Source: JBCBSZ01 sp039818945
Lineage (GTDB): Bacteria > Actinomycetota > Acidimicrobiia > Acidimicrobiales > Poriferisodalaceae
DNA: 64,000 nt
Direction of reading: 5' to 3'
NCBI GenBank assembly: GCA_039818945.1
Contig: JBCBSZ010000002.1
Coordinates: 62,001 to 126,000 of the forward strand
Part shown: positions 25,501 to 32,406 of the stretch, piece by piece
Numbering within the stretch: the stretch's first letter is position 1
How the letters are laid out: every line of letters starts with the position of its first letter
Notes under the pieces: generated by a model
Database searches by the model: none
The model's input: only the letters and a program-made list of their open reading frames with translations
Told to the model about the DNA's origin: nothing
Position numbers and translations under genes: made by a program

Positions 25501-26738
25501 GCGTCGAACGCTCGGGCGGCACCGAAGCAGAGCCGATCGTCCTCGCGGGCGGCGGCATCGCGCATCAGGGCGACCGCGATCGGTCCCGCCGCGGCCACCT
25601 CGTCGCGGTCGGTGTCGGGCGCGCCGGCCCAGGCGGTGAGGTTGGCCAGGGCGGTGCGCCGCACCGGGATCTCGTCGAGCCGTCCCCCCAGGTCGTCGAC
25701 GACGTCCGGGTCCAGCCGGGGCGGGCTCGCCGCCGCCGTGAAGAGGCCCTTGGCGACCAGCCGATCGAAGAGCTCCGGGCCGTCGTCGATGCCGAGCGCC
25801 ACGCCGAGCTGCTCACCGGTCATCGGGGCGCTGGTTCGCAGCAGCGCCAGGGCGTCCCGCTCGACCGGGTCGAGCCGATCGACCGCGACCAGCCGCGGCG
25901 GGCCCGGGTCGCGGTCGGCGACCGCCTCCTCGAGGGTGGTCTCCTCGTCCGCGACCGCCTCGCCGACGAGGACGAGCTCACCGGGGCGACCCTCGACGAG
26001 CTCGACGAGTCGCTCCGCCAGCTGCCGATCGGCGTCCTCGAGCTCCTCCCCCATCGCCCGCCCGAGCACCTCGAGGCTCGCGTCGAGGTCCAGGCCCTTG
26101 AGCCGGACCATGTGGCCCTCGCCGCTGATGAGCCGCTTCTGGCCGGCGAGCACCCACTGCGACGCTGCTGCGCTGCGCCGCAGCGCGTCCACGTCGACAC
26201 CGGGCCCGACGTCGTCGACGACGATGAGGGCGTCGAGCGTCGCGAGCGACTGCGCGATGCCCTCGGAGCTCGCCTTGAGCCGCTCGTCCTCGACGATCCA
26301 CTCGTAGCGGGACTCGAACAGCAGCTGCTGGATGTCGGTGAGCGGCAGGTCCTTCACCGACAGGGTGATGATGCCGTCGGGCCGTGCCTCGACCTGACCG
26401 GTGTGCACGAGCCAGCGCAGGAAGACCGACTTGCCCCAGCCGTCCTTCGCGACGACCTGGACGGGCTCGCGGGCTGCGAGAGCTCCCGTGACGCCCTCGA
26501 CGAACCGTTCGCGTCCCACGAGACGCTCGAAGGGCAGGCTCGTCGGCGCGAGGGGGAGCGGCCGCTCCGTGTAGTACTTCCCGTCGTCGCCCGGGGAGAG
26601 GACGAGCGAGCCGGCCTCGTTGTGGACGATCGTGGTCTGGACGTTGTTGTGGTCACCGACGGCGATCTGGCCCCGGTTGTCGCCCGCGAACTCGAAGTGC
26701 GCCCGCCCCGCGACCTGCTCGTCGGACCTCGCCGACAT
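22572..26738 (-). CDS. transmembrane STAND-type NTPase with PKD ectodomain and N-terminal RHIM-like motif, candidate sensor
   Basis: Protein of 1388 residues. Residues 15-33, FEFAGDNRGQIAVGDHNNV, match the motif of the adjacent TIR protein at 13 of 19-22 positions. A STAND/AAA-type NTPase follows: Walker A-like VVAKDGWGKS (about 97-104, the first Gly replaced), Walker B ALIVVDDV (about 170-177), a winged-helix region (about 290-335) and a helical segment. One membrane helix (about 497-519, WWQQAAVVGAPVLVALVAAV) is followed by a beta-rich region, four PKD domains (about 752-832, 842-923, 928-1013, 1018-1095, each with W-DFGDG) and a 290-residue C-terminal beta domain. Topology predicts NTPase inside and PKDs outside. 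ATG 26738 has GGAAGAGGG upstream and is preferred over GTG 26759. Confidence 0.86.
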   Translation of the reverse strand: MSARSDEQVAGRAHFEFAGDNRGQIAVGDHNNVQTTIVHNEAGSLVLSPGDDGKYYTERPLPLAPTSLPFERLVGRERFVEGVTGALAAREPVQVVAKDGWGKSVFLRWLVHTGQVEARPDGIITLSVKDLPLTDIQQLLFESRYEWIVEDERLKASSEGIAQSLATLDALIVVDDVGPGVDVDALRRSAAASQWVLAGQKRLISGEGHMVRLKGLDLDASLEVLGRAMGEELEDADRQLAERLVELVEGRPGELVLVGEAVADEETTLEEAVADRDPGPPRLVAVDRLDPVERDALALLRTSAPMTGEQLGVALGIDDGPELFDRLVAKGLFTAAASPPRLDPDVVDDLGGRLDEIPVRRTALANLTAWAGAPDTDRDEVAAAGPIAVALMRDAAAREDDRLCFGAARAFDAHLPLAARFGLWEQVIELGRGAAASLGPAEQAWATNQAGVLDWAAGRRWRAHLKFRRSQRIARRGRVEDVARVARHNRGTIRPFWWQQAAVVGAPVLVALVAAVLLWPGGSSDDPAAARRPVTITYTSEDGPPFRFSATCGDVGLFDAPLRWNDPIVLDAVSSSEPCAFGTDGLEDGVAFGRQASVSSDDWTVLMSVNGQVAASATSIEPGREPIEILLTAIESRGPPLARLTVRVALPNDADVDGVRVTIDCRPRLGGTIDPPFITPDQEWVSVDRKAGDTCDVVPPEQLDGDLDLVDIQTDSEASEVTERSASVTLASDVVVTVFYVAPPPPPTAPLRPVAVIEASPRDGPAPLVVDFDGSASTGEVAEHRWDFGDGATAEGAAVTHSYAEPGTYTATLVVADGAGQPSQPASVTIVVTQPEEPRPEPVAAISASPTRGVAPLVVSFDGSASSGDVAEYRWDFGDGGASATGVTASYRYERPGTYEATLVVVDADGRRSAPTSVSVLVTDVDNEAPTARLTARADPDDRLRYSFDGSGSTDADGDIAGYRWDFGDGERRETTGPVVDHVYVERGTYSVELVVVDDDGAASPPERIAIQIADRNDPIARATARAGADPSTFTFDGSDSEGDLISYEWDFGDGGVATGVTTTHTYAEPGVYDVQLTVGNTAGDTHTATLQVEIEPRAVPCRPRLAHEAIGLEAVGGGSIPLDDLTAPGRTVSEAWLTWVQRDGSVVDVEGVDGETTSPPIGVARHRSTTWRAYELDVTRVVRARPGSSLDITVVEGEVFGAVLVAATSVEGCTTPTETLRDVTGPGGDLLDWVYFRTTGAERSRPAVVDLAASAGRDRTVELAVSVAGIDSDDEQGQPPYGCRDHRLVVEIEGDGAVELLDVFGPNVAGCERPQPPTPRVVVADGTRYVAPEWATVELLVDVPADATEIRLTFVSDAVDRRASGPDSRLGASGLMVRQVVAVVLDD

Positions 26739-26836
26739 CCCCGCCCTCTTCCGCCCCACACCCGCGCACAGCGCGTCGAGCGATGTGCGGAGCGGGACGC
26801 TACCAGGTCAGCGGGTCGAACGACCGGGCCGGAACC

Positions 26837-27337
26837 TCACCCCGCGCCCGTCGACAGCGGCAGCTCGGCCAGCGTGATGTGGTCGTGGCGGCCGGCGACG
26901 GGCCGGCTCTCGACGACGAGGAGCGACTCCGCCCGCCAGGCCACGACACAGGGGCGCGGCACGAAGGTGCCGACCGCCGGAGCGGCGAGGCGGCCCACGG
27001 TGAGGTGGCCGCGGAACGGGCGCTCGAACGATGCGAGGTGGCCGGTCGCGTCCAGGACGGAGCCGGCGAGCGGGTCGGCGCCGGTGATCGGGAGGGCCAC
27101 GACCCCCTCGAAGATCTCCAGCAGCGCCGGGCCGCCCCGCACGTCGACGGGCTCGTGCTCGACGGCGCCGACGGCCTCGATCAGCTGCCCGGGGTCGACG
27201 TCGGCGAAGAACCGCAGCGTCACGTGGTGGTCGGCCGGCCGCGACCAGCGCAGGCCCCGCTGCTCGCCACGACACTCGGCGGCGACGGCCTCGACCACGT
27301 GCGACGGCGGACGCAGCGACACGAAGCAGCGCGCCAC
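26837..27337 (-). CDS. thpR: RNA 2',3'-cyclic phosphodiesterase (2H family)
   Basis: Protein of 166 residues of the LigT/ThpR 2H phosphoesterase family, which opens 2',3'-cyclic phosphate ends of RNA. The two HxT motifs are in HHVTLRFFADVD and HLTVGRL, correctly spaced about 85 residues apart. The start is GTG 27337, 3 bp after the cinA stop, so it belongs to the rimO-pgsA-cinA-thpR operon. The 98 bp between its stop and the STAND gene start contain no obvious terminator, so some read-through into the STAND-TIR genes is possible. Confidence 0.9.
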   Translation of the reverse strand: MARCFVSLRPPSHVVEAVAAECRGEQRGLRWSRPADHHVTLRFFADVDPGQLIEAVGAVEHEPVDVRGGPALLEIFEGVVALPITGADPLAGSVLDATGHLASFERPFRGHLTVGRLAAPAVGTFVPRPCVVAWRAESLLVVESRPVAGRHDHITLAELPLSTGAG

Positions 27338-27340
27338 GGC

Positions 27341-28573
27341 TCAGGCCACGAGGTGGCGACGGAAGAGATCGAGCACCGAGATCACGGAGAACTGGCGGAT
27401 CTGGGTCCGGTCGCCGGGCAGGTGCAGCTGCCGCGAGAAGACCTCGTCGCCGATCGCGATGCCGAGGTGCACGGTCCCGACCGGCTGCCCCTCCTGCTCG
27501 GTCGGCCCGGCGACGCCGGTGGTGGAGAGGCCCACGTCGGCGCCGAGTCGGGTGCGGGCCCCGACCGCCATGGCCTCGGCGGCCGCCGCCGACACCACCG
27601 GTCCGGCGGGGACGTCGAGCAGCTCGTGCTTGACGTCGGTCGCGTAGGAGACGATGCCGCCACGGAACACGTCGCTGGCGCCGGGCACATCGGTGAGGCG
27701 GGTGGCGAGCAGGCCGCCGGTCAGCGACTCGGCGACGGCGAGCGTCAACCCCCGCGATCGGAGGAGGTCGAGCACGGCGTGCTCCATGGTCTCGTCGTCG
27801 AGCCCGAAGACGAGCTCGCCGAGCAGGGACCGGAGGTGCTGCTCTTCCTCGTCGAGCACGGCAAGGGCCGCCGCCTCGTCGGCGGCCTTGGCCGTGACCC
27901 GGACCTTGATGCCCTCGATCCCCGATGCGAGGAACGCGAGGGTCCGCGACCGGTCGGCGTCGAGCTCGTCGATGCGATCGGCGAGCAGCTCGGCCAGGCC
28001 CGACTCGCTCTCGCCCCACGTGCGCAGCACCCGTGACCGGATGACGGCGGTCTCGCCCGATCGGCGACGCAGGTCGGGGATCACGGTGCCGAGCACCATC
28101 TCGCGCATCTCCCGGGGCACGCCGGGCACGGCGTAGATCACCTGTGAGCCGATCGGTGCGACGAGTCCCGGTGCGGTCCCCGGCTGCTGCGCCATGGTGG
28201 ACGCGCCGACGGGCACCATCGCCTGCGACAGGTTGTTCGCCGGCATGGTGCGGCCTCGCCGCTCGAACATGGATCGGATCCGGTCGGCGATCTCCTCATC
28301 GAGGACCAGTTCGACGCCCATCAGGTCGGCGATGACGTCGCGCGTGATGTCGTCCTGGGTCGGCCCGAGCCCGCCACAGCAGATCACGGCGTCGGACCGG
28401 CTCAGGGCGAGCTCGATGGCACCGCGGATGCGGTCGGCGTTGTCGCCCACCTTGGTCTGGTGCAACGAGTCGATGCCCGCGAGGGCGAGCTGCTCCCCCA
28501 TCCACGACGAGTTGGTGTCGACGATCTGCCCCAGCAGCAGCTCGGTCCCGATGGCGACGACCTCGGCCCTCAC
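27341..28573 (-). CDS. cinA: CinA-type nicotinamide-nucleotide amidohydrolase / competence-damage protein
   Basis: Protein of 410 residues. An N-terminal MoCF/COG1058 domain (VVAIGTELLLGQIVDTNSSW, CCGGLGPTQDDITRDV) is followed by a C-terminal NMN deamidase domain with AESLTGGLLATRLTDVPGAS and GVAGPTEQEGQPVGTVHLG. The N domain of the family hydrolyses ADP-ribose or similar; the C domain converts NMN to NaMN in pyridine nucleotide recycling. GTG 28573 overlaps the pgsA stop as GTGA. In many bacteria cinA precedes recA; here recA is elsewhere, about 23 kb away. Confidence 0.94.
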   Translation of the reverse strand: MRAEVVAIGTELLLGQIVDTNSSWMGEQLALAGIDSLHQTKVGDNADRIRGAIELALSRSDAVICCGGLGPTQDDITRDVIADLMGVELVLDEEIADRIRSMFERRGRTMPANNLSQAMVPVGASTMAQQPGTAPGLVAPIGSQVIYAVPGVPREMREMVLGTVIPDLRRRSGETAVIRSRVLRTWGESESGLAELLADRIDELDADRSRTLAFLASGIEGIKVRVTAKAADEAAALAVLDEEEQHLRSLLGELVFGLDDETMEHAVLDLLRSRGLTLAVAESLTGGLLATRLTDVPGASDVFRGGIVSYATDVKHELLDVPAGPVVSAAAAEAMAVGARTRLGADVGLSTTGVAGPTEQEGQPVGTVHLGIAIGDEVFSRQLHLPGDRTQIRQFSVISVLDLFRRHLVA

Positions 28574-29130
28574 GCAGCCCCTCTCATGATCCGCCCGGCG
28601 TCTCGCAGGTAGTCGACGCCGGTCCACAGTGTGAGCGCCACCGCGGTCCAGAGCAGGACGTCGGCCGGCGTGTCGCTGCGGGTGGCCAGCAGCGGCAGGA
28701 TCGCCGCGCCGATGGCGAGCTGCTGCACGAACGTCTTCCACTTGGCGGCCGTGCGGGCCGGGACCGAGACGCCCCGCCGGCCGGCGTAGCTGCGCCAGCC
28801 GCTGATGATCAGCTCACGGCCCGCGATCAGACCGACCGGCAGCGGATCGAAGCGGCCGCGCACCACGAGCGCGAACATGCCGCCGAGCACGAGCACCTTG
28901 TCGGCCAGCGGGTCGAGGAAGGCCCCGGAGTTGGTCGTGCCCTGCTTGCGGGCCAACCACCCGTCGACGAAGTCGGTGGCGGCGAGCACGAAACCCAGCC
29001 CGAACGTGAGCCACGTCGCGCCGTCGCGGGCCACGAGGAAGATCCACGGGACCGAGAGCACCAGGCGCGCGATGGTGATGAGGTTCGCCGGCGTGACGAT
29101 CTTGCTCGGGTGGTAGCCGGTGCCGGTCAC
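28570..29130 (-). CDS. pgsA: CDP-diacylglycerol--glycerol-3-phosphate 3-phosphatidyltransferase
   Basis: Membrane enzyme of 186 residues that makes phosphatidylglycerol phosphate, or a related CDP-alcohol transferase. The CDP-alcohol phosphotransferase signature is complete: TDFVDGWLARKQGTTNSG followed by AFLDPLADK, giving the DxxDGxxAR...GxxxDxxxD pattern. Hydrophobic helices flank it. GTG 29130 overlaps the rimO stop, and its stop overlaps cinA, so it is tightly coupled on both sides. PgsA rather than phosphatidylinositol phosphate synthase is inferred from the rimO-pgsA-cinA neighbourhood. Confidence 0.92.
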   Translation of the reverse strand: MTGTGYHPSKIVTPANLITIARLVLSVPWIFLVARDGATWLTFGLGFVLAATDFVDGWLARKQGTTNSGAFLDPLADKVLVLGGMFALVVRGRFDPLPVGLIAGRELIISGWRSYAGRRGVSVPARTAAKWKTFVQQLAIGAAILPLLATRSDTPADVLLWTAVALTLWTGVDYLRDAGRIMRGAA

Positions 29131-30434
29131 GTGGCGGCGGGCTCGGTCACGGGTTCGGCGACCAGGTCGGGGCCCAGCGCGGACACGACCCGGAGCGTCG
29201 TCGTCGAGCCGACCTCGACCGTCGTCGGGAGGGAGATGACGCCGTCGATCTCGGGGGCCTCGCGGAACGAGCGACCCACGCCGGGCTCGTCGACGAGCAC
29301 CTCGACGTAGCGACCGATGAGGGCGTCGCGCCGACGGGCCGTGATGGCGTCCTGCAGCTCGGACAGCTCGGCCAGCCGCTCCAGCATCAGCGCCTCGGGC
29401 ACGTGCCCGTCGAGCCCGACGGCGTACGTTCCCTCCTCGGGGCTGAACGGGAAGAACCCGCACCAGTCGAGCTGCGCCCGCTCGACGAAGGCGAGGAGCT
29501 GCTCGTGATCGTCCTCGGTCTCGCCGGGGTACCCGACGATGAAGTTCGACCGGAGCGCGGCGTCGGGCTCCCTCGCACGGATCGTCTCGATGCGCTCGAG
29601 GAAGGTCGCACCGTCGCCCCACCGGCGCATGCGACGGACCAGCGGCCGCGAGACGTGCTGCAGGGACAGGTCGAAGTACGGCACGCCGGTCGAGCAGATC
29701 GTGTCGATGAGCTCGTCGGTGAGCTCGGAGGGGTAGAGGTACAACAGCCGCACCCGGTCGACCCGGTCGCTCACGGCGTGCACGAGCGGGATGATCTCGC
29801 CACGGCGGCCCTGATCGGCGCCGAAGCGGGCGAGATCCTGCGCCACGAGGACGATCTCGCGCACGTCGAGCGCCTCGACCTCGGCGAGGATCGACTCGGT
29901 GCTGCGGGAGCGCTGCTTGCCCCGGAACGACGGGATGGCGCAGAACCCGCAGGCCCGGTCGCAGCCCTCGGCCACCTTGATGTACGCCCACGGCCGACCC
30001 GACGCCGGGCGGGCCAGGTTGAGGAGATCGAAGTCGGGGACGTCGCCGTCGGCCGGGGCGAGCGACAGCTCGGGGTGATCGACCCGGCGCCCGACGGCGA
30101 GGCGCTCGTCGGCGAGCACCTCGTGGCCGAAGCCGGCGACGCGATCAACCTCGGGCAGCGCCTCGGCCAGCTCGGCACCGTGGCGCTCGGCCAGGCAGCC
30201 CGTCACGACGAGCCGGGCGCCGTCTCGGCGCTGGTCGCTCAGCTCGAGGATGGTGTCGATCGACTCCTGGCGGGCCGACTCGATGAACGCGCAGGTGTTG
30301 ACCACGACGACGTCGGCCTCGCCCGGGGTCGCCGCCGGGCGCAAGCCGTCCGCCGCCAACGTGCCCTCGAGCTTGTCCGAGTCGACCTGGTTCTTCGGGC
30401 AGCCGAGCGTCTCGAGCCAGTACCGATCGGGCAT
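29127..30434 (-). CDS. rimO: ribosomal protein S12 methylthiotransferase RimO
   Basis: Protein of 435 residues that methylthiolates the conserved Asp of ribosomal protein S12. The MTTase domain cysteines are in LGCPKNQVDSDK, NTCAFIESA and TGCLAE. The radical-SAM cluster is CDRACGFC (CxxxCxxC), followed by IPSFRGKQRSR, a RimO hallmark. A C-terminal TRAM-like domain begins near 365. ATG 30434 starts MPDRYWLETLGCPKN. It heads the operon rimO-pgsA-cinA-thpR and lies 10 bp after the SMP-30 gene stop. Confidence 0.95.
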   Translation of the reverse strand: MPDRYWLETLGCPKNQVDSDKLEGTLAADGLRPAATPGEADVVVVNTCAFIESARQESIDTILELSDQRRDGARLVVTGCLAERHGAELAEALPEVDRVAGFGHEVLADERLAVGRRVDHPELSLAPADGDVPDFDLLNLARPASGRPWAYIKVAEGCDRACGFCAIPSFRGKQRSRSTESILAEVEALDVREIVLVAQDLARFGADQGRRGEIIPLVHAVSDRVDRVRLLYLYPSELTDELIDTICSTGVPYFDLSLQHVSRPLVRRMRRWGDGATFLERIETIRAREPDAALRSNFIVGYPGETEDDHEQLLAFVERAQLDWCGFFPFSPEEGTYAVGLDGHVPEALMLERLAELSELQDAITARRRDALIGRYVEVLVDEPGVGRSFREAPEIDGVISLPTTVEVGSTTTLRVVSALGPDLVAEPVTEPAAT

Positions 30435-30444
30435 CGGCGACAGT

Positions 30445-31386
30445 CTACGAACCGTGGGCCAACGCCAGGCCAGGGCGGGGCCAGGTGGTCGACACCAGGC
30501 GGCCGGTCGCCGACAGCGTGATGAACGCCGTCGTCAGGTCGGCGCCGCCGAAGCAGATGTTGGTCGTGAGCGGATCGTCACAGGCGACGTGCTCGATGCC
30601 CTCGGCCTCGCCACCGGGCTCCACGACGGTGATCCCTCCGTTGCGGATCGTCGCGACGCAGACGTTGCCGGCCGAGTCGACGGCCATCGAGTCGAGCAGC
30701 TGGAGGTCGGGCAGCGTCGCCAGGCAGACCGGCTGGGCCCGGTCGGGTGCCGGCTCGCCGGCGAGGCGGCCGGGGCCGTCGAGGTCGAAGGCGAGCACGC
30801 GGCCCTGGTGGGTCTCGGCGACGTACACGCGGCTGCCGTCGGGAGACAGGCCGACGCCGTTCGGGGCGTCCATCGGGTGCACCATCTCGCGCACCTCGGA
30901 CCCGTCGGCCAGGGCGTAGTAGAGGCCGCCCCGATCGCGGTCGCGGGGCCGGGTCTTGCCGTGGTCGGTGAACCAGAAGCCGCCCTCACCGTCGAAGACG
31001 AGGTCGTTCGGCCCCCGCAGACCGTTGCCGCCCACCTCGGCGTAGACGGTCTCGACGGACCCATCGGCCAGGTCGACCCGCTGGATCGAACCGCCCGCGT
31101 AGTCGGGTGGCTGGTTCCCGGGGATGAGGTAGCTCCCGTAGTGGTGCCACTCGAAGCCGCCGTTGTTGCACACCCAGACGTGGCCGTCCGGCCCGATGGC
31201 CGCGCCGTTGGGCCCGCCGCCGCACTCCGCCACGACCTCGACCGCCCCGTCGGTCCCGACGCGGGTCAGCGTGCCGCGGGCGATCTCGACGACGAGCACG
31301 CTGCCGTCGGACATCCACACCGGCCCCTCGGGGAACTGCAGCCCCTCGGCCAGCGGTGTGAAGTCGTGCTCGCTCGTCCCCGCCAT
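30445..31386 (-). CDS. SMP-30/gluconolactonase family beta-propeller protein
   Basis: Protein of 313 residues of the SMP-30/gluconolaconase/LRE-like family, calcium-dependent lactonases with a six-bladed propeller. Metal-ligand-type segments are seen: FPEGPVWM (Glu), GPNDLVFDGEGGFWFTD (Asn), PNGVGLSPDGSRVYVAET (Asn) and GSVETVYAEVGGNGLRGPND. LLDSMAVDSAGNVCVATI supplies a later blade. The real lactone substrate is unknown. The start is ATG 31386; GTG 31395 is an alternative. No strong ribosome-binding site. It lies 27 bp downstream of the exchanger gene on the same strand. Confidence 0.88.
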   Translation of the reverse strand: MAGTSEHDFTPLAEGLQFPEGPVWMSDGSVLVVEIARGTLTRVGTDGAVEVVAECGGGPNGAAIGPDGHVWVCNNGGFEWHHYGSYLIPGNQPPDYAGGSIQRVDLADGSVETVYAEVGGNGLRGPNDLVFDGEGGFWFTDHGKTRPRDRDRGGLYYALADGSEVREMVHPMDAPNGVGLSPDGSRVYVAETHQGRVLAFDLDGPGRLAGEPAPDRAQPVCLATLPDLQLLDSMAVDSAGNVCVATIRNGGITVVEPGGEAEGIEHVACDDPLTTNICFGGADLTTAFITLSATGRLVSTTWPRPGLALAHGS

Positions 31387-31413
31387 GCCGGGCACCGTAG
31401 CCCGCCCGGTGGT

Positions 31414-32352
31414 CTACCTGGGGAGGAACGGCACGCAGGCGACGGCCAGGACGAGCAGGACCGCACCCTCCCACCGGCTGATCTTGCGACCCTGCGCCAT
31501 GAACGCCCAGGCGATGAAGCCGATGCCGATCATCATCAGGATCGGCAGCCCGTCGAGGTCGGGATCGTCCAGCGGCCCGTTGCCCAACAGCGCGGTGACC
31601 GCACCCACGGCGAACGAGTTGAACAGGTTCGAGCCGAGCAGGTTGCCGACGATGAGGTCGGTCTGGCCCTTCCTGGCGGCGAGCACGGTCGTCACGAGCT
31701 CGGGCAGCGAGGTGCCGACCGCCACGAGGGTGAGGCCGACGAAGCCGCCCGAGAGCCCGTTGTCGTCGGCGATGTTGGTGGCGCCGCGCACGAGGAGCCA
31801 GGCCCCGCCGACCGTGCCGGCGAGACCGAGCAGGGTACGCACCAGCTCGACCTTGATCTCGGGCGGGTCGTCGGTCAGCAGCTCGTCGAGCTCGCCCGCC
31901 GGGGGCGGCGCTCCGGACCGTGCGCCGAGCAGGACGATCGTGAGGGCGGCCGCCATGGCACCGGCGAGCACCAGGCCCTCCCAGAACAGCAGACCGTCCT
32001 GGACGAGCACGGCGAAGATCACCAGCGACGCCATCGACATCGGCGCCTCGCGCCGCAGCACGCTCGACGGGATGGCGATCGCGGTGATGACACCGGCGAC
32101 CCCGAGCACGAGCGTGAGGTTGGCGATGTTGGAGCCGACGATGTTCCCGACCCCGACGTCGAGCTCACCGCCGCCCGCCGCGATGCCCGACACGACCATC
32201 TCGGGCGCGCTGGTGCCGAAGCCCATCACCACGGCGCCGATGACGATCGTCGAGATGCGGAGCACGTTGGCGACCCGCACCGAGCCGATCACGAACTGAT
32301 CGGCGGCCTTGGCGAGCAGCACCACGCCGACGACGAGGAACGCGTAGTCCAT
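31414..32352 (-). CDS. calcium/sodium antiporter family (CaCA, YrbG-like) membrane protein
   Basis: Protein of 312 residues with about ten membrane helices. It has the two alpha-repeats of cation/Ca exchangers: MGFGTSAPEMVVSGIAA with GNIVGSNIANLTLVLG, and VAVGTSLPELVTTVLAA with GNLLGSNLFNSFAVG. The Glu in GTSxPE of each repeat binds cation. The central loop between the repeats is acidic (ELDELLTDDPPE). The ion preference (Ca or other) is not determinable. ATG 32352 follows the ftsK stop by 54 bp. Confidence 0.92.
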   Translation of the reverse strand: MDYAFLVVGVVLLAKAADQFVIGSVRVANVLRISTIVIGAVVMGFGTSAPEMVVSGIAAGGGELDVGVGNIVGSNIANLTLVLGVAGVITAIAIPSSVLRREAPMSMASLVIFAVLVQDGLLFWEGLVLAGAMAAALTIVLLGARSGAPPPAGELDELLTDDPPEIKVELVRTLLGLAGTVGGAWLLVRGATNIADDNGLSGGFVGLTLVAVGTSLPELVTTVLAARKGQTDLIVGNLLGSNLFNSFAVGAVTALLGNGPLDDPDLDGLPILMMIGIGFIAWAFMAQGRKISRWEGAVLLVLAVACVPFLPR

Positions 32353-32406
32353 CAGATGGGCGCTCGCCGCGAGATCAGGATCGCTGCTCCCCGAGCTCGG
32401 GGTCGC

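Noticed and set aside
21813..27647. 1944-codon open frame on the plus strand across the STAND-TIR genes
   Set aside because: It runs antisense through several genes with clear domains (TIR, PKD, 2H phosphoesterase) and has no recognisable segment itself; a high-GC shadow.
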